Positions 40,804 through 50,423 of a stretch of DNA of 64,000 bases are shown here, one piece after another. Source of the DNA: an uncultured Eubacteriales bacterium (GTDB lineage Bacteria; Bacillota; Clostridia; Oscillospirales; CAG-272); the NCBI GenBank assembly GCA_934446065.1, contig CAKSDP010000004.1:1-64000 (forward strand), read 5' to 3'. Both the position numbers and the translations under genes were made by a program. Position 1 is the stretch's first letter, and each line of letters begins with the position of its first letter. The notes beneath the pieces are model-generated. The model was not told the origin of the DNA. It saw only the letters and a list, made by a program, of their open reading frames with translations, and made no database searches.

Positions 40804-40998
40804 GTGAGTACGGGAAGCGATAAAACGGTTGAGATGCCGCACGCGCTTGCGGAGATGATCGCCGGAAACGACGCCGCAATAGCGGGCCTTGACCGAATGA
40901 GCGACGAAGAAAAGCGTGAGATCCTGAAACGGGCGCATATGGCGCACGGAACGAGCGAGTTCCGAGAACTCGCGGAGAATATAGCAAAATTCAAATGA
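40804..40998 (+). CDS. 64-residue hydrophilic protein of unknown function
   Basis: The product starts from GTG 40804 (VSTGSDKTVEMPHALAEM), behind GGGGGTGATGAT; in-frame codons further up belong to the repeat block. Residues 35-64 form a helix-rich motif (MSDEEKREILKRAHMAHGTSEFRELAENIAKF) like short C-terminal domains seen in other clostridial small proteins. No catalytic motif. It lies 45 bases before comM. Confidence 0.6.
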   Translation: MSTGSDKTVEMPHALAEMIAGNDAAIAGLDRMSDEEKREILKRAHMAHGTSEFRELAENIAKFK

Positions 40999-41043
40999 GC
41001 GCCCGCGCGGGCGTACATATAAAATCCGAAAGGACGTGGAACC

Positions 41044-42561
41044 ATGCTGACATACGTGTTTTCCGGCGGAATAATCGGGGTGGACGGATACCTCGTCACA
41101 GTCGAGTGCAGTATTACGCGCGGACTGCCGTCACTGTCGATCGTCGGACTTCCGGATACAGCCGTCAAAGAGTCAGTCATCCGCGTCGAGTCCGCAACGC
41201 ATAACAGCGGACTTGAGTTTCCCGAGGCGGAGATCGTCGTTAACCTCGCCCCCGCCGACCGCAAAAAAGAAGGCTCCGCGCTCGACGCAGCCATCCTCAC
41301 CGCAATACTCTGCGCCGGAGGCGTGATCCCGCAGAACAGTGAACTCGGCGACTACTGCATAATCGGCGAGCTGTCACTGTCAGGCGAGCTTCGACCCGTC
41401 CGCGGCGCACTGTGCATCGCGATCGCCGCAAAAGCCGCAGGTGTCAGCCACCTTATCGTCCCCGAGGGAAACGCCGCCGAGGCGGCAGCAATCCCCGGAC
41501 TCGAGGTGCTGGCGGCAGCAACCGTCAGCGATATCGTCAACTATTTCCGCACAGGCGACGGGCTTCGCCGAGCCGAGCCGCATGATATACATAAGGCGCA
41601 GACGAGCACCATAGATTTTTCGGATATCAAAGGGCAGGGACGCGCGCGCCGCGCAATGGAGATCGCCGCCGCAGGCAGACACAATATCCTCTTGATCGGC
41701 CCTCCCGGCTCCGGCAAATCCATGATCGCTAAACGGCTGCCGACAATATTGCCCGAGATGAGCTACGACGAGGCGCTCGAGAGCGCAAAGATACATTCCG
41801 CCGCAGGCTGCATCGACCCCGATGACCCGATCCCGAGAGTGCGCCCGTTCCGCGCACCGCACCATACAATGAGCGCACCCGCCCTCGTCGGAGGAGGAAA
41901 GGTGCCGACACCCGGCGAGATCTCGCTTGCGCACAGGGGCGTGCTTTTCCTCGATGAGCTGCCCGAGTTCAATAAGCTCGTCACGGAATCGCTGCGTCAG
42001 CCGCTCGAGGACGGGCGCGTTACGATAACCCGCGCCGCCGCGCGAGCCGTGTTCCCGGCATCGTTTATGCTCGTGTGCGCAATGAACCCGTGTAAATGCG
42101 GCTATTTCGGCTCCGGCGTGCGCAAATGTACGTGCCGCCCGTCCGATATCGCAAAGTATCTGTCAAGGATCAGCGGTCCGCTGCTCGACCGAATTGATAT
42201 ACAGATCGAGATGCCCGCACTGTCGTTCGGCGAGCTGTCGGATACGTCAAAGTCCGAGCCGTCAGCCGCAGTGCGAGAGAGAGTCGAGCGTGCCGCGCAG
42301 ATCGCGCAGACAAGACAGGGCTGCCCCAACGGGGCGCTCGAGAGCGCAGGTGTCCGCGAGCTTTGTACGCCGGATGAGGCGGGGCTTGCCCTCCTGTCGG
42401 CGGCGTTTGAGCGGCTCGGCATGAGCGCAAGAGGTTACGACCGCATACTCCGCGTCGCAAGAACAGTCGCGGATCTCGCGGGGGATGAGCGCGTCGGCGC
42501 ACCGCATATCGCCGAGGCGCTTCAGCTCAGATCGCTTGACCGCAAATACTGGGAGAGATAA
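41044..42561 (+). CDS. YifB/ComM-type AAA+ (magnesium chelatase subunit I-like) ATPase
   Basis: The 505-residue product begins with the Lon-like fold FSGGIIGVDGYLVTVE and TRGLPSLSIVGLPDTAVKES, then Walker A GPPGSGKS near 220, PFRAPHHTMSAPALVGGG and LFLDELPEF. It ends with the Mg-chelatase C-domain (YDRILRVARTVADLAG). E. coli ComM is a branch-migration helicase for natural transformation. Here the same family is complete. Its stop codon directly abuts the P-type ATPase start. Confidence 0.93.
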   Translation: MLTYVFSGGIIGVDGYLVTVECSITRGLPSLSIVGLPDTAVKESVIRVESATHNSGLEFPEAEIVVNLAPADRKKEGSALDAAILTAILCAGGVIPQNSELGDYCIIGELSLSGELRPVRGALCIAIAAKAAGVSHLIVPEGNAAEAAAIPGLEVLAAATVSDIVNYFRTGDGLRRAEPHDIHKAQTSTIDFSDIKGQGRARRAMEIAAAGRHNILLIGPPGSGKSMIAKRLPTILPEMSYDEALESAKIHSAAGCIDPDDPIPRVRPFRAPHHTMSAPALVGGGKVPTPGEISLAHRGVLFLDELPEFNKLVTESLRQPLEDGRVTITRAAARAVFPASFMLVCAMNPCKCGYFGSGVRKCTCRPSDIAKYLSRISGPLLDRIDIQIEMPALSFGELSDTSKSEPSAAVRERVERAAQIAQTRQGCPNGALESAGVRELCTPDEAGLALLSAAFERLGMSARGYDRILRVARTVADLAGDERVGAPHIAEALQLRSLDRKYWER

Positions 42562-44985
42562 ATGACAAACAAAAAGAAAAGTGCAGAACAAAGCGCGCCG
42601 CGACGCGACGTTCCGGTGAAAAATACCGATCCCGCATACGGCCTTACCTCAGCCGAGGTGCGCGAAAGGTATTCGGCAGGGCTTTTCAACCGCGATATAG
42701 ACCCTCCGACGAAAACGGTCGGTCAGATATTCTTCACCAATATCTGTACATACTTCAACCTTATATTCACCATAATCGCCGTGCTTATCCTTATTACGGG
42801 AAAGCTTGAGAATCTCTCGTTCATGGGGGTCGTGATCTCAAACTCCGCCATCGGTATCGTGCAGGAGCTGCGCTCCAAACGCACGCTCGACCGCATGGCG
42901 CTCGTCACGTCACAGAAATGCACCGTGATACGCGACGGCGCGGCATCGGAGATCCATACGAGCGAGACGGTTCGCGACGATATCGTCCGCTTCACCGCCG
43001 GAAATCAGATATTCGCCGACGCCGTCGTAACGGAGGGATTCTGCCTCGCGAACGAAGCGCTTATCACCGGAGAGGCTGACGAGATCCGCAAAAATCCGGG
43101 TGATACGCTCACCTCCGGCAGCTTCATCGTCAGCGGAGCCTGCACGGCACGCCTGACGCACGTCGGCGAGGATTCGTTTGCATCAAAGCTGACGCTTGAG
43201 GCGAAGCGCACGAAAAATCGCGGTAAGTCTGAGATGATGAACTCGCTCTCGAAGCTTGTCAAGTGGATCGGCATCGCACTGATCCCGATCGGGATCGCGC
43301 TCTACCTTAAGGAGATCTATATCCTCGGAGATACGTGGAAGGCTGCGATCATCAGCACCGCTGCCGCCATGATCGGTATGATCCCCGAGGGGCTTTACCT
43401 GCTCACGAGCCTTGCGCTCGTCGCAAGCGTCCTCCGCCTCGCGAAGAAGAATACGCTTGTCCACGAGCTTGGCTGCATCGAGACTCTTGCCCGCGTCGAT
43501 ACGCTGTGCGTGGACAAGACCGGTACGATCACCGAAAACAAGATGACGGTCGAGGACATCTGCCCGCTCTGCCCCGACAGATTTACGCGCGACGACATCG
43601 TCATGCTCATGTCGGACTACGTTTACGCCATGCAGGCGGATAACGATACTATGATCGCGCTCAAGCGCTACTTTACGGGAGCGGCGACGCAGACCGCAAG
43701 TCGGGTCATGCCGTTCACCTCGTCGAAGAAGTACGGCGCAGTCTCATTCCACGACGATGAGTCGTATCTGCTCGGCGCACCGGACGTGATCCTCGGAGCG
43801 AATTTTGTCGATATCGCCGACGTGACGAAGAAATATCTTGCGCTCGGCTGCCGCGTGCTGCTGCTTGCACGGTATTACGGCTCGCCCGAGGAGGAGGGAC
43901 TTCCGGGGCGCAAGCTCCCGATAGCGCTCGTTCTTCTCTCGAACAAGATCCGCGACGCCGCGCCCGAAACGTTCCGTTTCTTCGCGCGACAGGGCGTCTA
44001 TATCAAGGTGATCTCCGGCGATAACGCCGAGGCTGTGTCAAGCGTCGCAAAACGCGCGGGTATCAGGGGCGCCGACGCATACATCGACGCACGCACCCTC
44101 ACCACCGATGAAGCGATAGCCGACGCTGCGCTGCGGTATACCGTGTTCGGCCGTGTCACTCCCGATCAGAAAAGGCGGCTCGTCCGCGCAATGCGGCACG
44201 CCGGCAGATGCGTCGCGATGACCGGCGACGGCGTGAACGACGTGCTTGCGCTCAAGGAGGCGGACTGCTCTATCGCGATGGCGTCCGGCAGTGACGTCGC
44301 CTCTCAGGCGTCGCATATCGTCCTGCTCGATTCGGATTTTTCGTCGATGCCTGCGGTCGTCGCCGAGGGACGCCGCGTTATAAACAATATCGAGCGTTCG
44401 GCATCGCTGTACCTCTCGAAAAACATCTTCTCGTTTCTTCTCGCAATAATATCGCTTATATTCGCGCTGCCGTACCCGTTCTCGCCCGCACAGCTCAGCC
44501 TTGTCTCGGTGATGACGATCGGGCTGCCGTCGTTCGTGCTCGCGATGGAGCCGAACGAGAGCCTCATCCGCGGCAGATTCATGACAAACGTCATGTACCG
44601 CGCCGCGCCCGCCGGACTTGCGAACCTGATAATGACGGTAGGGGTCATGGTGTTCTGCCTCGCGTTCTCGATCCCCGAGGGGGAGATGTCCACAATATGT
44701 ACCGTGCTGTTCTGCATGATCGGCTGTATACTTATATTTGTGACCTGCCGCCCGTTCAATGCACTGCGAACGGCGCTTATGGTGACGATCGTCGTCGGCA
44801 TAGTCGGAGCGATCGCGCTGCTCGGCAGGACTTTCTTCGGCATGACCGCACTGTCGCTCCAGGGATGGCTGATTCTCGGAATATTCATGCTCCTCTCGTT
44901 CTCGGCGTTCTACGCTATAACGAAAGCGGTTGAATACACGAATTCACTGTGGCACCGCATCCGTCACAGACTCGGAAGGGAATAA
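42562..44985 (+). CDS. Cation-transporting P-type ATPase (CtpE-like)
   Basis: The 807-residue product has the actuator TGEAD, the helix-4 motif IPEGLYLLTSLAL, the phosphorylation motif DKTGTITE with Asp318, MTGDGVNDVLALKEADCSIAMASG and DPS-type hinges in the P-domain, and about ten membrane helices. The PEGL motif and 800-residue size place it with bacterial CtpE/CaxP-like ATPases, associated with Ca2+ or Mg2+ movement. Ion and direction cannot be read from sequence. No regulatory heavy-metal domain is present. Confidence 0.88.
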   Translation: MTNKKKSAEQSAPRRDVPVKNTDPAYGLTSAEVRERYSAGLFNRDIDPPTKTVGQIFFTNICTYFNLIFTIIAVLILITGKLENLSFMGVVISNSAIGIVQELRSKRTLDRMALVTSQKCTVIRDGAASEIHTSETVRDDIVRFTAGNQIFADAVVTEGFCLANEALITGEADEIRKNPGDTLTSGSFIVSGACTARLTHVGEDSFASKLTLEAKRTKNRGKSEMMNSLSKLVKWIGIALIPIGIALYLKEIYILGDTWKAAIISTAAAMIGMIPEGLYLLTSLALVASVLRLAKKNTLVHELGCIETLARVDTLCVDKTGTITENKMTVEDICPLCPDRFTRDDIVMLMSDYVYAMQADNDTMIALKRYFTGAATQTASRVMPFTSSKKYGAVSFHDDESYLLGAPDVILGANFVDIADVTKKYLALGCRVLLLARYYGSPEEEGLPGRKLPIALVLLSNKIRDAAPETFRFFARQGVYIKVISGDNAEAVSSVAKRAGIRGADAYIDARTLTTDEAIADAALRYTVFGRVTPDQKRRLVRAMRHAGRCVAMTGDGVNDVLALKEADCSIAMASGSDVASQASHIVLLDSDFSSMPAVVAEGRRVINNIERSASLYLSKNIFSFLLAIISLIFALPYPFSPAQLSLVSVMTIGLPSFVLAMEPNESLIRGRFMTNVMYRAAPAGLANLIMTVGVMVFCLAFSIPEGEMSTICTVLFCMIGCILIFVTCRPFNALRTALMVTIVVGIVGAIALLGRTFFGMTALSLQGWLILGIFMLLSFSAFYAITKAVEYTNSLWHRIRHRLGRE

Positions 44986-45052
44986 TCGATTCCGGAGCAC
45001 AACAGAGCTTTGGCTGTCGGATACAAAAGCAAAGAAAGGAATGTTCAAAAGC

Positions 45053-45850
45053 ATGGCTTTTGCGGATTTTCATACACATACAACATACAGCGACGGACGT
45101 CATACTCCGGAGGAGACGGTGCAGACGGCGATAGAGATGGGGTGCTACGCGATCGGGCTTTCCGGCCATTCGCCGATGCCGTTCGAGGACACCTCGCGCG
45201 TCGAGCCGTTCAAGGCTGAGGTCAGACGGCTGCGCGAGGCGTATCACGGCAAGATCGACATATATCTCGGAATAGAGTACGACTGGTACTATTCGCCGAT
45301 ATCGAAGGACGATTTCGATTATCTCATCGCGTCGATCCACTATATGGATAACGGCGGCGTGTGGGTTCCGACGGACTGGGATCTCCCACGCCTGCAAAGC
45401 GATCTCGAGCACTTCTACGGCGGCGACTTTCTCGCGTTTGCGCGGCATTATTACGAGCTTATCGGCGGGGTCGCCGACGAAGGACCGGTGACGGTCGGAC
45501 TTTTTGACGTGATATCGAAGAACAACCGCGACGAGTGCCTGTTCGCCGAGGACGACCCGAAATATCTCGCGCTCGCGTTCGAGGCGGTCGACAGACTTTG
45601 CGAGCATGACGCTGTGTTCGAGGTGAACACCGGCGCAATGTTCCGCTACGGCGCGACCCGTCCGTACCCGTCCATCCCGATCCTGCGTCTCATACGTGAG
45701 CGCGGAGCGCGGCTGATCCTTGCGGGCGACGCGCATGAGCGTGATGCTCTGTGCTACCGTTTTGCTGAGACGATGGACTATATAAAAGAGGCGGGATTCA
45801 CGTCGGTCGAGACGCTGCCGCCGATGTGGCACGGAGGACGTAATGATTGA
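45053..45850 (+). CDS. PHP-domain phosphatase (histidinol-phosphatase-like)
   Basis: The 265-residue product is called from ATG 45053 (MAFADFHTHTTYSDG); an ATG four codons upstream abuts the AAAGGA site too closely. The PHP metal ligands are HTHT (7-10), GLSGHS near 35, GIEYDW, SIHY and later NTG and GDAHE. The C-terminal 8 bases overlap mnmE. Family members hydrolyse histidinol phosphate, but no other his genes are near, so the substrate is open. Confidence 0.82.
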   Translation: MAFADFHTHTTYSDGRHTPEETVQTAIEMGCYAIGLSGHSPMPFEDTSRVEPFKAEVRRLREAYHGKIDIYLGIEYDWYYSPISKDDFDYLIASIHYMDNGGVWVPTDWDLPRLQSDLEHFYGGDFLAFARHYYELIGGVADEGPVTVGLFDVISKNNRDECLFAEDDPKYLALAFEAVDRLCEHDAVFEVNTGAMFRYGATRPYPSIPILRLIRERGARLILAGDAHERDALCYRFAETMDYIKEAGFTSVETLPPMWHGGRND

Positions 45851-47237
45851 CGCGGGACGGACGGTCGCGGCGATATCGACCCCGCACGGCCGCGGCGGTG
45901 TCGCGATGATACGCATAAGCGGGGATGAGACGGCGGATGTGCTCCGCCGTGTGTTCGTCCCGGCGGGACGGGTTAAGCCGGACGAGGCGCCGAGGACTGC
46001 CGTGTTCGGCAGGATCGTACTCGGCGGCGAGGTGATTGATACCGGAGTTGCGACGTATTACGCCGCTCCGCGCTCGTTCACGGGCGAGTGCATGGCGGAG
46101 CTATGCTGCCACGGCGGAGTCCTCGTGACGCGCCGCGTGCTTGAAGCGGTGTTCGCCGCAGGCGCATCTCCCGCAGGACCGGGCGAGTTTACGCGCAGAG
46201 CCTTCCTCTCCGGCAAGCTCACGCTGAGTGAGGCGGAGGGCATAGGACTGCTCCTTGACGCCGATACCGACAGCGCAATGCGCCTTGCATCGGCAGGCGC
46301 ACGCGGAGTTCTGTCGGAGCGGCTCGGCGCAATAGGCGATAAAATATCGGAGGTGCTGTCGGCACTGTTCGCGGTGATCGACTACCCCGATGAGGATATC
46401 GACGAGATCGGCGTGAACGATATATGCGCACGCCTGACTGCGGCGGCAGAGGAGTGCCGTGCGCTCGCATCCACGTTCAGGCTCGGCAGGGCTGTGACAG
46501 ACGGGATCCCGACTGTCATAATCGGCGCACCGAACGCCGGAAAGAGCACGCTTTACAATGCCCTTGCAGGCGAGGATCGCGCGATCGTGACCGATGTCGC
46601 GGGGACTACGCGTGACGTGCTCGAGGACAAGATCGACATCGGCGGAGCGGTGCTGCGGCTGTGGGATACGGCGGGCATCCGCGATTCGGAGGATACGGTC
46701 GAGTCGATCGGCATCGACCGCGCACTCGACAGACTCGGCGATGCGGAGCTTGTACTTGCGGTTTATGACGGCGCGTCGCACATCGGCGATGCCGAACGGC
46801 GCATTATGGATGAGATATCCGCGCGGGCGGGTGACGCCTGCACCGTGGCAGTCATAAGCAAAGCCGACACCGGAACGGTGCTTGACGAGGGTGAGCTTGC
46901 GCTCCTGCGTGAGCATCACGACGATCTGTGCGTTGTCTCGGCGGCGACCGGCGAAGGCGTGGACTCGCTGCGCGAGCTTATCCTCTCGAAATACGGCGCG
47001 GGTGAGATTGACGTGTCGCATGACGCCGTGGTGTGGGACGCATCGCGCAAGGCGGAGCTTGATCTTGCAGCGTCCCTCCTGTGCGACTCGGCAGCGGCAC
47101 TGGCTTCGGGTGAGCCGGAGGACGCGGTGTGCACCACCGTGGAGCTTGCGCTTGCGGCGCTCCGCCGAACGGATGGCCGCGGAGTCTCCGAGGAGGTCGT
47201 GTCCGGCATCTTCTCGCACTTTTGCGTCGGAAAATAA
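45843..47237 (+). CDS. mnmE: tRNA modification GTPase MnmE
   Basis: The 464-residue product starts behind GGAGGACGTA. It has the folate-binding N-domain (TVAAISTPHGRGGVAMIRISG, then GPGEFTRRAFL), a helical domain, and the G-domain with GAPNAGKST (228-236), GTTRD, DTAGIR and SKAD. The C-terminal FCVGK holds the catalytic Cys (461). MnmE with MnmG adds carboxymethylaminomethyl groups to wobble uridine. mnmG is not next to it. It is often origin-proximal, consistent with parS 17 kb away. Confidence 0.96.
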   Translation: MIDAGRTVAAISTPHGRGGVAMIRISGDETADVLRRVFVPAGRVKPDEAPRTAVFGRIVLGGEVIDTGVATYYAAPRSFTGECMAELCCHGGVLVTRRVLEAVFAAGASPAGPGEFTRRAFLSGKLTLSEAEGIGLLLDADTDSAMRLASAGARGVLSERLGAIGDKISEVLSALFAVIDYPDEDIDEIGVNDICARLTAAAEECRALASTFRLGRAVTDGIPTVIIGAPNAGKSTLYNALAGEDRAIVTDVAGTTRDVLEDKIDIGGAVLRLWDTAGIRDSEDTVESIGIDRALDRLGDAELVLAVYDGASHIGDAERRIMDEISARAGDACTVAVISKADTGTVLDEGELALLREHHDDLCVVSAATGEGVDSLRELILSKYGAGEIDVSHDAVVWDASRKAELDLAASLLCDSAAALASGEPEDAVCTTVELALAALRRTDGRGVSEEVVSGIFSHFCVGK

Positions 47238-47253
47238 AACTCGGTAAAAAACG

Positions 47254-47284
47254 AACCCCATTCGTAATCTGTACGAATGGGGTT
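47254..47284. terminator. Bidirectional terminator between mnmE and tadA
   Basis: AACCCCATTCGTA pairs with TACGAATGGGGTT around ATCTG (13 bp). The minus-strand reading is followed by CGTTTTTTACC, the plus by TTGTGTTGT, so both convergent genes can use it. Confidence 0.9.
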
Positions 47285-47347
47285 TTGTGTTGTGCAGCTT
47301 TGTCGGACTGCCGTTTTTATTTCAAGAGTAAAGCTCGTGCCGAGCGA

Positions 47348-47866
47348 CTACTTACCGGACTTCTTCCGCCATGATGCCGACGGATCAAATCCGCCGCCCG
47401 CCCGGCGCAGCCTGAAGAAATCCTTTAGCGCCGCCGAGCACTCGTCTGCGAGAATTCCGCGAACTATCTCGGGATGATGATTCAGCGCCTGCTCGTCCAT
47501 GTTGAACAGCCCGCCCATCGCGCCCGCCTTTGCGTCGGCCGCACCGTAAACCACACGCGGGATCCGCGCGTTCACGATCGCACCCGCGCACATCGGACAC
47601 GGCTCAAGCGTCACGAAAAGCTCGCATCCGATAAGCCTCCACCCACCGAGCACGGCGCACGCCTCCTCGATCGCAAGCGTCTCCGCATGAGCCACGGCGG
47701 ATTTTGCGCGCTCGCGCATATTGCCCGCGCGGGCAATGATCTTGCCGTCCCGCACGATCACCGCACCGACTGGGATCTCGCCGCGATCTGCTGCCGCCAT
47801 CCCTTCCTTCAGCGCTTCAAGCATGAAGTATTCGTCCCGCGTAAGAACGTGCCGCTCGAACGTCAT
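47348..47866 (-). CDS. tadA: tRNA-specific adenosine-34 deaminase TadA
   Basis: The 172-residue product from ATG 47866, behind GGAGG, overlaps the SDR stop by 4 bases. Zinc motifs HAE (60-62, Glu62 as proton shuttle) and PCPMCAGAI with Cys90 and Cys93 are intact. The family tail FNMDEQALNHHPEIVRGILADEC is present. TadA makes inosine at the wobble position of tRNA-Arg(ACG). It is the last gene of the MATE-ruvX-SDR-tadA unit. Confidence 0.93.
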   Translation of the reverse strand: MTFERHVLTRDEYFMLEALKEGMAAADRGEIPVGAVIVRDGKIIARAGNMRERAKSAVAHAETLAIEEACAVLGGWRLIGCELFVTLEPCPMCAGAIVNARIPRVVYGAADAKAGAMGGLFNMDEQALNHHPEIVRGILADECSAALKDFFRLRRAGGGFDPSASWRKKSGK

Positions 47867-48582
47867 GAGCCGAAACCTCCGTTTACCGCGAGTACCTGTC
47901 CCGTGATGTACGACGCCGCGTCGGACGCAAGGAAGAATATCGCCTCTGCACATTCCGCAGGCGTGCCGAATCGCCCGAGCGGTATCTCATCCGCAAGTGC
48001 CGCGCGATCGCTCTCGCTCAGCGCCGCGTTCATCTCGGTGTCGATCACGCCGGGAGCGACGCAGTTCACCGTGATCCCGCTCGGCGCAAGCTCAAGCGCC
48101 GCCGCCTTTGTCAGACCGATCACAGCCGCCTTTGTCGCCGAATACGCCGCTTCCATCGACGCACCGGAAATGCCCCAGATCGACGAGAGCGTCACGATCC
48201 TGCCGTGCTTCTGCCGCAGCATATGCGGCACAGCCTCGCGGATCGCCGTGAATACGCCGCCGGCGTTCACCGACATTAGGCGTGACCACATATCGTCCGT
48301 CGTCGCGTCGAGAAAGTTTATGTGGGCGATACCCGCCGAGCATACGAGAACGTCAACTCCGCCGAGGATCTCTGTCGCGCGGGCGATCCCCGCCGCACAT
48401 TCTCCCGCGTCTCCGACATCGGCGCGAATGCTTACGGCTCCGGCCGTGCGGCATACTTCATCTGCCGCCGCATCCGCCGCGCGGTAGAGAAACGCGACGC
48501 TGTCGCCGGCTTTGGCGAATCTCTCGACTGCGGCTCTGCCGATCCCGCGCGAGCCGCCCGTAACGATGACCCGGCGGCTCAT
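47863..48582 (-). CDS. Short-chain dehydrogenase/reductase (FabG-like)
   Basis: The 239-residue product has the NADP-binding TGGSRGIG (8-15), Asn106, Ser134, Tyr147 and Lys151 (AYSATK) of the SDR active site, and a C-terminal NCVAPGVIDTEMN and ending VNGGFGS like 3-oxoacyl-ACP reductases. It overlaps ruvX upstream and tadA downstream by 4 bases each. Other fatty-acid genes are absent, so it may be an oxidoreductase for another substrate. Confidence 0.85.
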   Translation of the reverse strand: MSRRVIVTGGSRGIGRAAVERFAKAGDSVAFLYRAADAAADEVCRTAGAVSIRADVGDAGECAAGIARATEILGGVDVLVCSAGIAHINFLDATTDDMWSRLMSVNAGGVFTAIREAVPHMLRQKHGRIVTLSSIWGISGASMEAAYSATKAAVIGLTKAAALELAPSGITVNCVAPGVIDTEMNAALSESDRAALADEIPLGRFGTPAECAEAIFFLASDAASYITGQVLAVNGGFGS

Positions 48583-49010
48583 GAAAGCTCTCCCACGTTT
48601 TTCGCCTTTTCCATGTAGTTTTCGAGGATCAGCGTTGCCGACAGCTCATCTACGACGCTTTTCCGCTTTGCCCCGCGCACATTCGTGTCCGAGAGAAAGC
48701 GATGTGCGCTGACCGTCGTGAGACGCTCGTCAAACAGCTCGACCGGAATCCCGGATATCTCGCCAAGCATCGCCGCAAATTCGCGGCATTTCTGCGAGCG
48801 CGGACCCTCGCTCCCGTTCATGTTGATCGGATTGCCGACAACGATCAGCTCCGCTCCGCGTGCCGCCGCCTCACGTGCGACAGCCTCCGCGACAGTCTTG
48901 AAGCCGTTCGATTTTATGCAGCCGGCGCCGTGCGCCATAAGACCTGCGGCATCGCTCACCGCAAGCCCCGTTCGTGCGTCGCCGAAATCCACTGCCATTA
49001 TAATTTTCAC
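48579..49010 (-). CDS. ruvX: RuvX/YqgF Holliday junction resolvase-like protein
   Basis: The 143-residue RNase H-like protein has MAVDFGDARTGLAVSD with catalytic Asp8, VVGNPINMNGSEGPRSQKCREFA, FDERLTTVSAHRFL and KRKSVVDELSATLILENY. YqgF family proteins are implicated in 16S rRNA 5' processing and Holliday junction resolution. It is 19 bases downstream of the MATE gene and overlaps the SDR start. Confidence 0.93.
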   Translation of the reverse strand: MKIIMAVDFGDARTGLAVSDAAGLMAHGAGCIKSNGFKTVAEAVAREAAARGAELIVVGNPINMNGSEGPRSQKCREFAAMLGEISGIPVELFDERLTTVSAHRFLSDTNVRGAKRKSVVDELSATLILENYMEKAKNVGELS

Positions 49011-49029
49011 TTTGCTATCCGCCTTTTTG

Positions 49030-50382
49030 TTATGATTGCACGCGCTTGACCCAGTTGAAGCTGTTGACCTTTATCGCCGCAACGGCGCATTTGATGAGCT
49101 GATCGCTCTTGAGGATGAAGAACACCGCTTCCGGCGGCAGCTTCAGCACAAATGCCGCGACAGTCGAGCACGGCAGAACGATGCCCCACATGAATATTGA
49201 ATCCACCTTGAACACAAATGCCGTGTCGCCGCCGCCGCGCACGATCCCCGTATGAGACGGCATCTGGTACGACGTGCCGAGCACTGTCACCGACAGGATC
49301 GTCATGAACTTGAGCGCCATGGCGCGTGATTCGGGCGATACGTCGTAGAGCAGAATGATGTAGTTCTTGCAGAAGAAGAGAAGCGACGCCGTAACGATGC
49401 CGATTCCGAGGAAGAGGAGCTGAAACGTCCGCGCATACGGGCGAATCATGTCGTCGCGACCCTCGCCGATCGCCTTGGACATCATTACCGATGTGCAGCT
49501 TGCCGAGGCATACGTCACCACCGTGATGATCTGGAACAGCGTGTTTGAAATGCTGTTTGCCGTGATTGCCGCGTCGCCCATGTGCCCGAGTATCGCAAGC
49601 TGGATCGTCATTGCGACGCCCCATATGAGACTCGAGAAGAAAACGGGCAGCCCACGGCGCAGAAAATCGCGGAACAGGCGCATATCAATGCGCGAGAAGA
49701 TGTCGCGCAGCCACATACCTATCTTTTTGTCGATGACAAACGTGTATATTATAACCGCCGCGCATTCTACAATGCGTGCGCACAGCGTCGCGATCGCAGC
49801 GCCTCTCGCGCCAAGCTCGGGAAATCCGAGATTGCCGTATATCAGGCACCAGTTGAGCGCTACGTTGATAACGAGCGCACCGATCGAGGTGACAAATCCG
49901 AGACTTGCCGTCTCGACGCCGTTGTTTGCGATAATGAGCGCCGTGCTTATCGCGAAGATCGGATATGAGAAGTAGATTATCTTCAGATAACCGACTCCCT
50001 CGGAGACAAACGCATCGGACGTCGCAAGCAGGGACAGAACTCCCGCAGGTGCCGCCGCAACTATCGCAAGAAGCACAAGCGATACCGCCACGGCGGATTT
50101 CACGGAAATGCCGACCATTTTGCGTATGGTATCGCGGTCTCCCGCACCCCACGCGCGGGAAATGAATATCTGTGCGCCCTCTCCGACTCCCATCACGAGA
50201 AGCTGGAGAAGGAACTGTATCTGATTCACGAGCGACACGCCGGAGAGCGCCGCCTCGGAATATTGCCCGAGCATTACGCTGTCCGCGAGATTTACCGTGA
50301 AGACTATCACGTTTCGCAGAGCGATCGTGAATGTCAGAGCAAAAAATGTCTTATAAAATTTAGGATCACGTACAAGTTTCAT
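49030..50382 (-). CDS. MATE family efflux transporter
   Basis: The 450-residue product has twelve hydrophobic helices in two bundles and family motifs: ADSVMLGQYSEAALSGVSLVNQ in helix 1-2, GEGAQIFISRAWGAGDRD and, in the second half, GHMGDAAITANSISNTLF and GEGRDD. MATE pumps exchange cations for drugs or metabolites. Substrate cannot be assigned. The first gene of its minus-strand unit; the ATG follows AAGGTAAGG. Confidence 0.92.
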   Translation of the reverse strand: MKLVRDPKFYKTFFALTFTIALRNVIVFTVNLADSVMLGQYSEAALSGVSLVNQIQFLLQLLVMGVGEGAQIFISRAWGAGDRDTIRKMVGISVKSAVAVSLVLLAIVAAAPAGVLSLLATSDAFVSEGVGYLKIIYFSYPIFAISTALIIANNGVETASLGFVTSIGALVINVALNWCLIYGNLGFPELGARGAAIATLCARIVECAAVIIYTFVIDKKIGMWLRDIFSRIDMRLFRDFLRRGLPVFFSSLIWGVAMTIQLAILGHMGDAAITANSISNTLFQIITVVTYASASCTSVMMSKAIGEGRDDMIRPYARTFQLLFLGIGIVTASLLFFCKNYIILLYDVSPESRAMALKFMTILSVTVLGTSYQMPSHTGIVRGGGDTAFVFKVDSIFMWGIVLPCSTVAAFVLKLPPEAVFFILKSDQLIKCAVAAIKVNSFNWVKRVQS

Positions 50383-50423
50383 GTGCCTTACCTTGAAATG
50401 ACGCAGCCGCAGGTGCGTATGGC

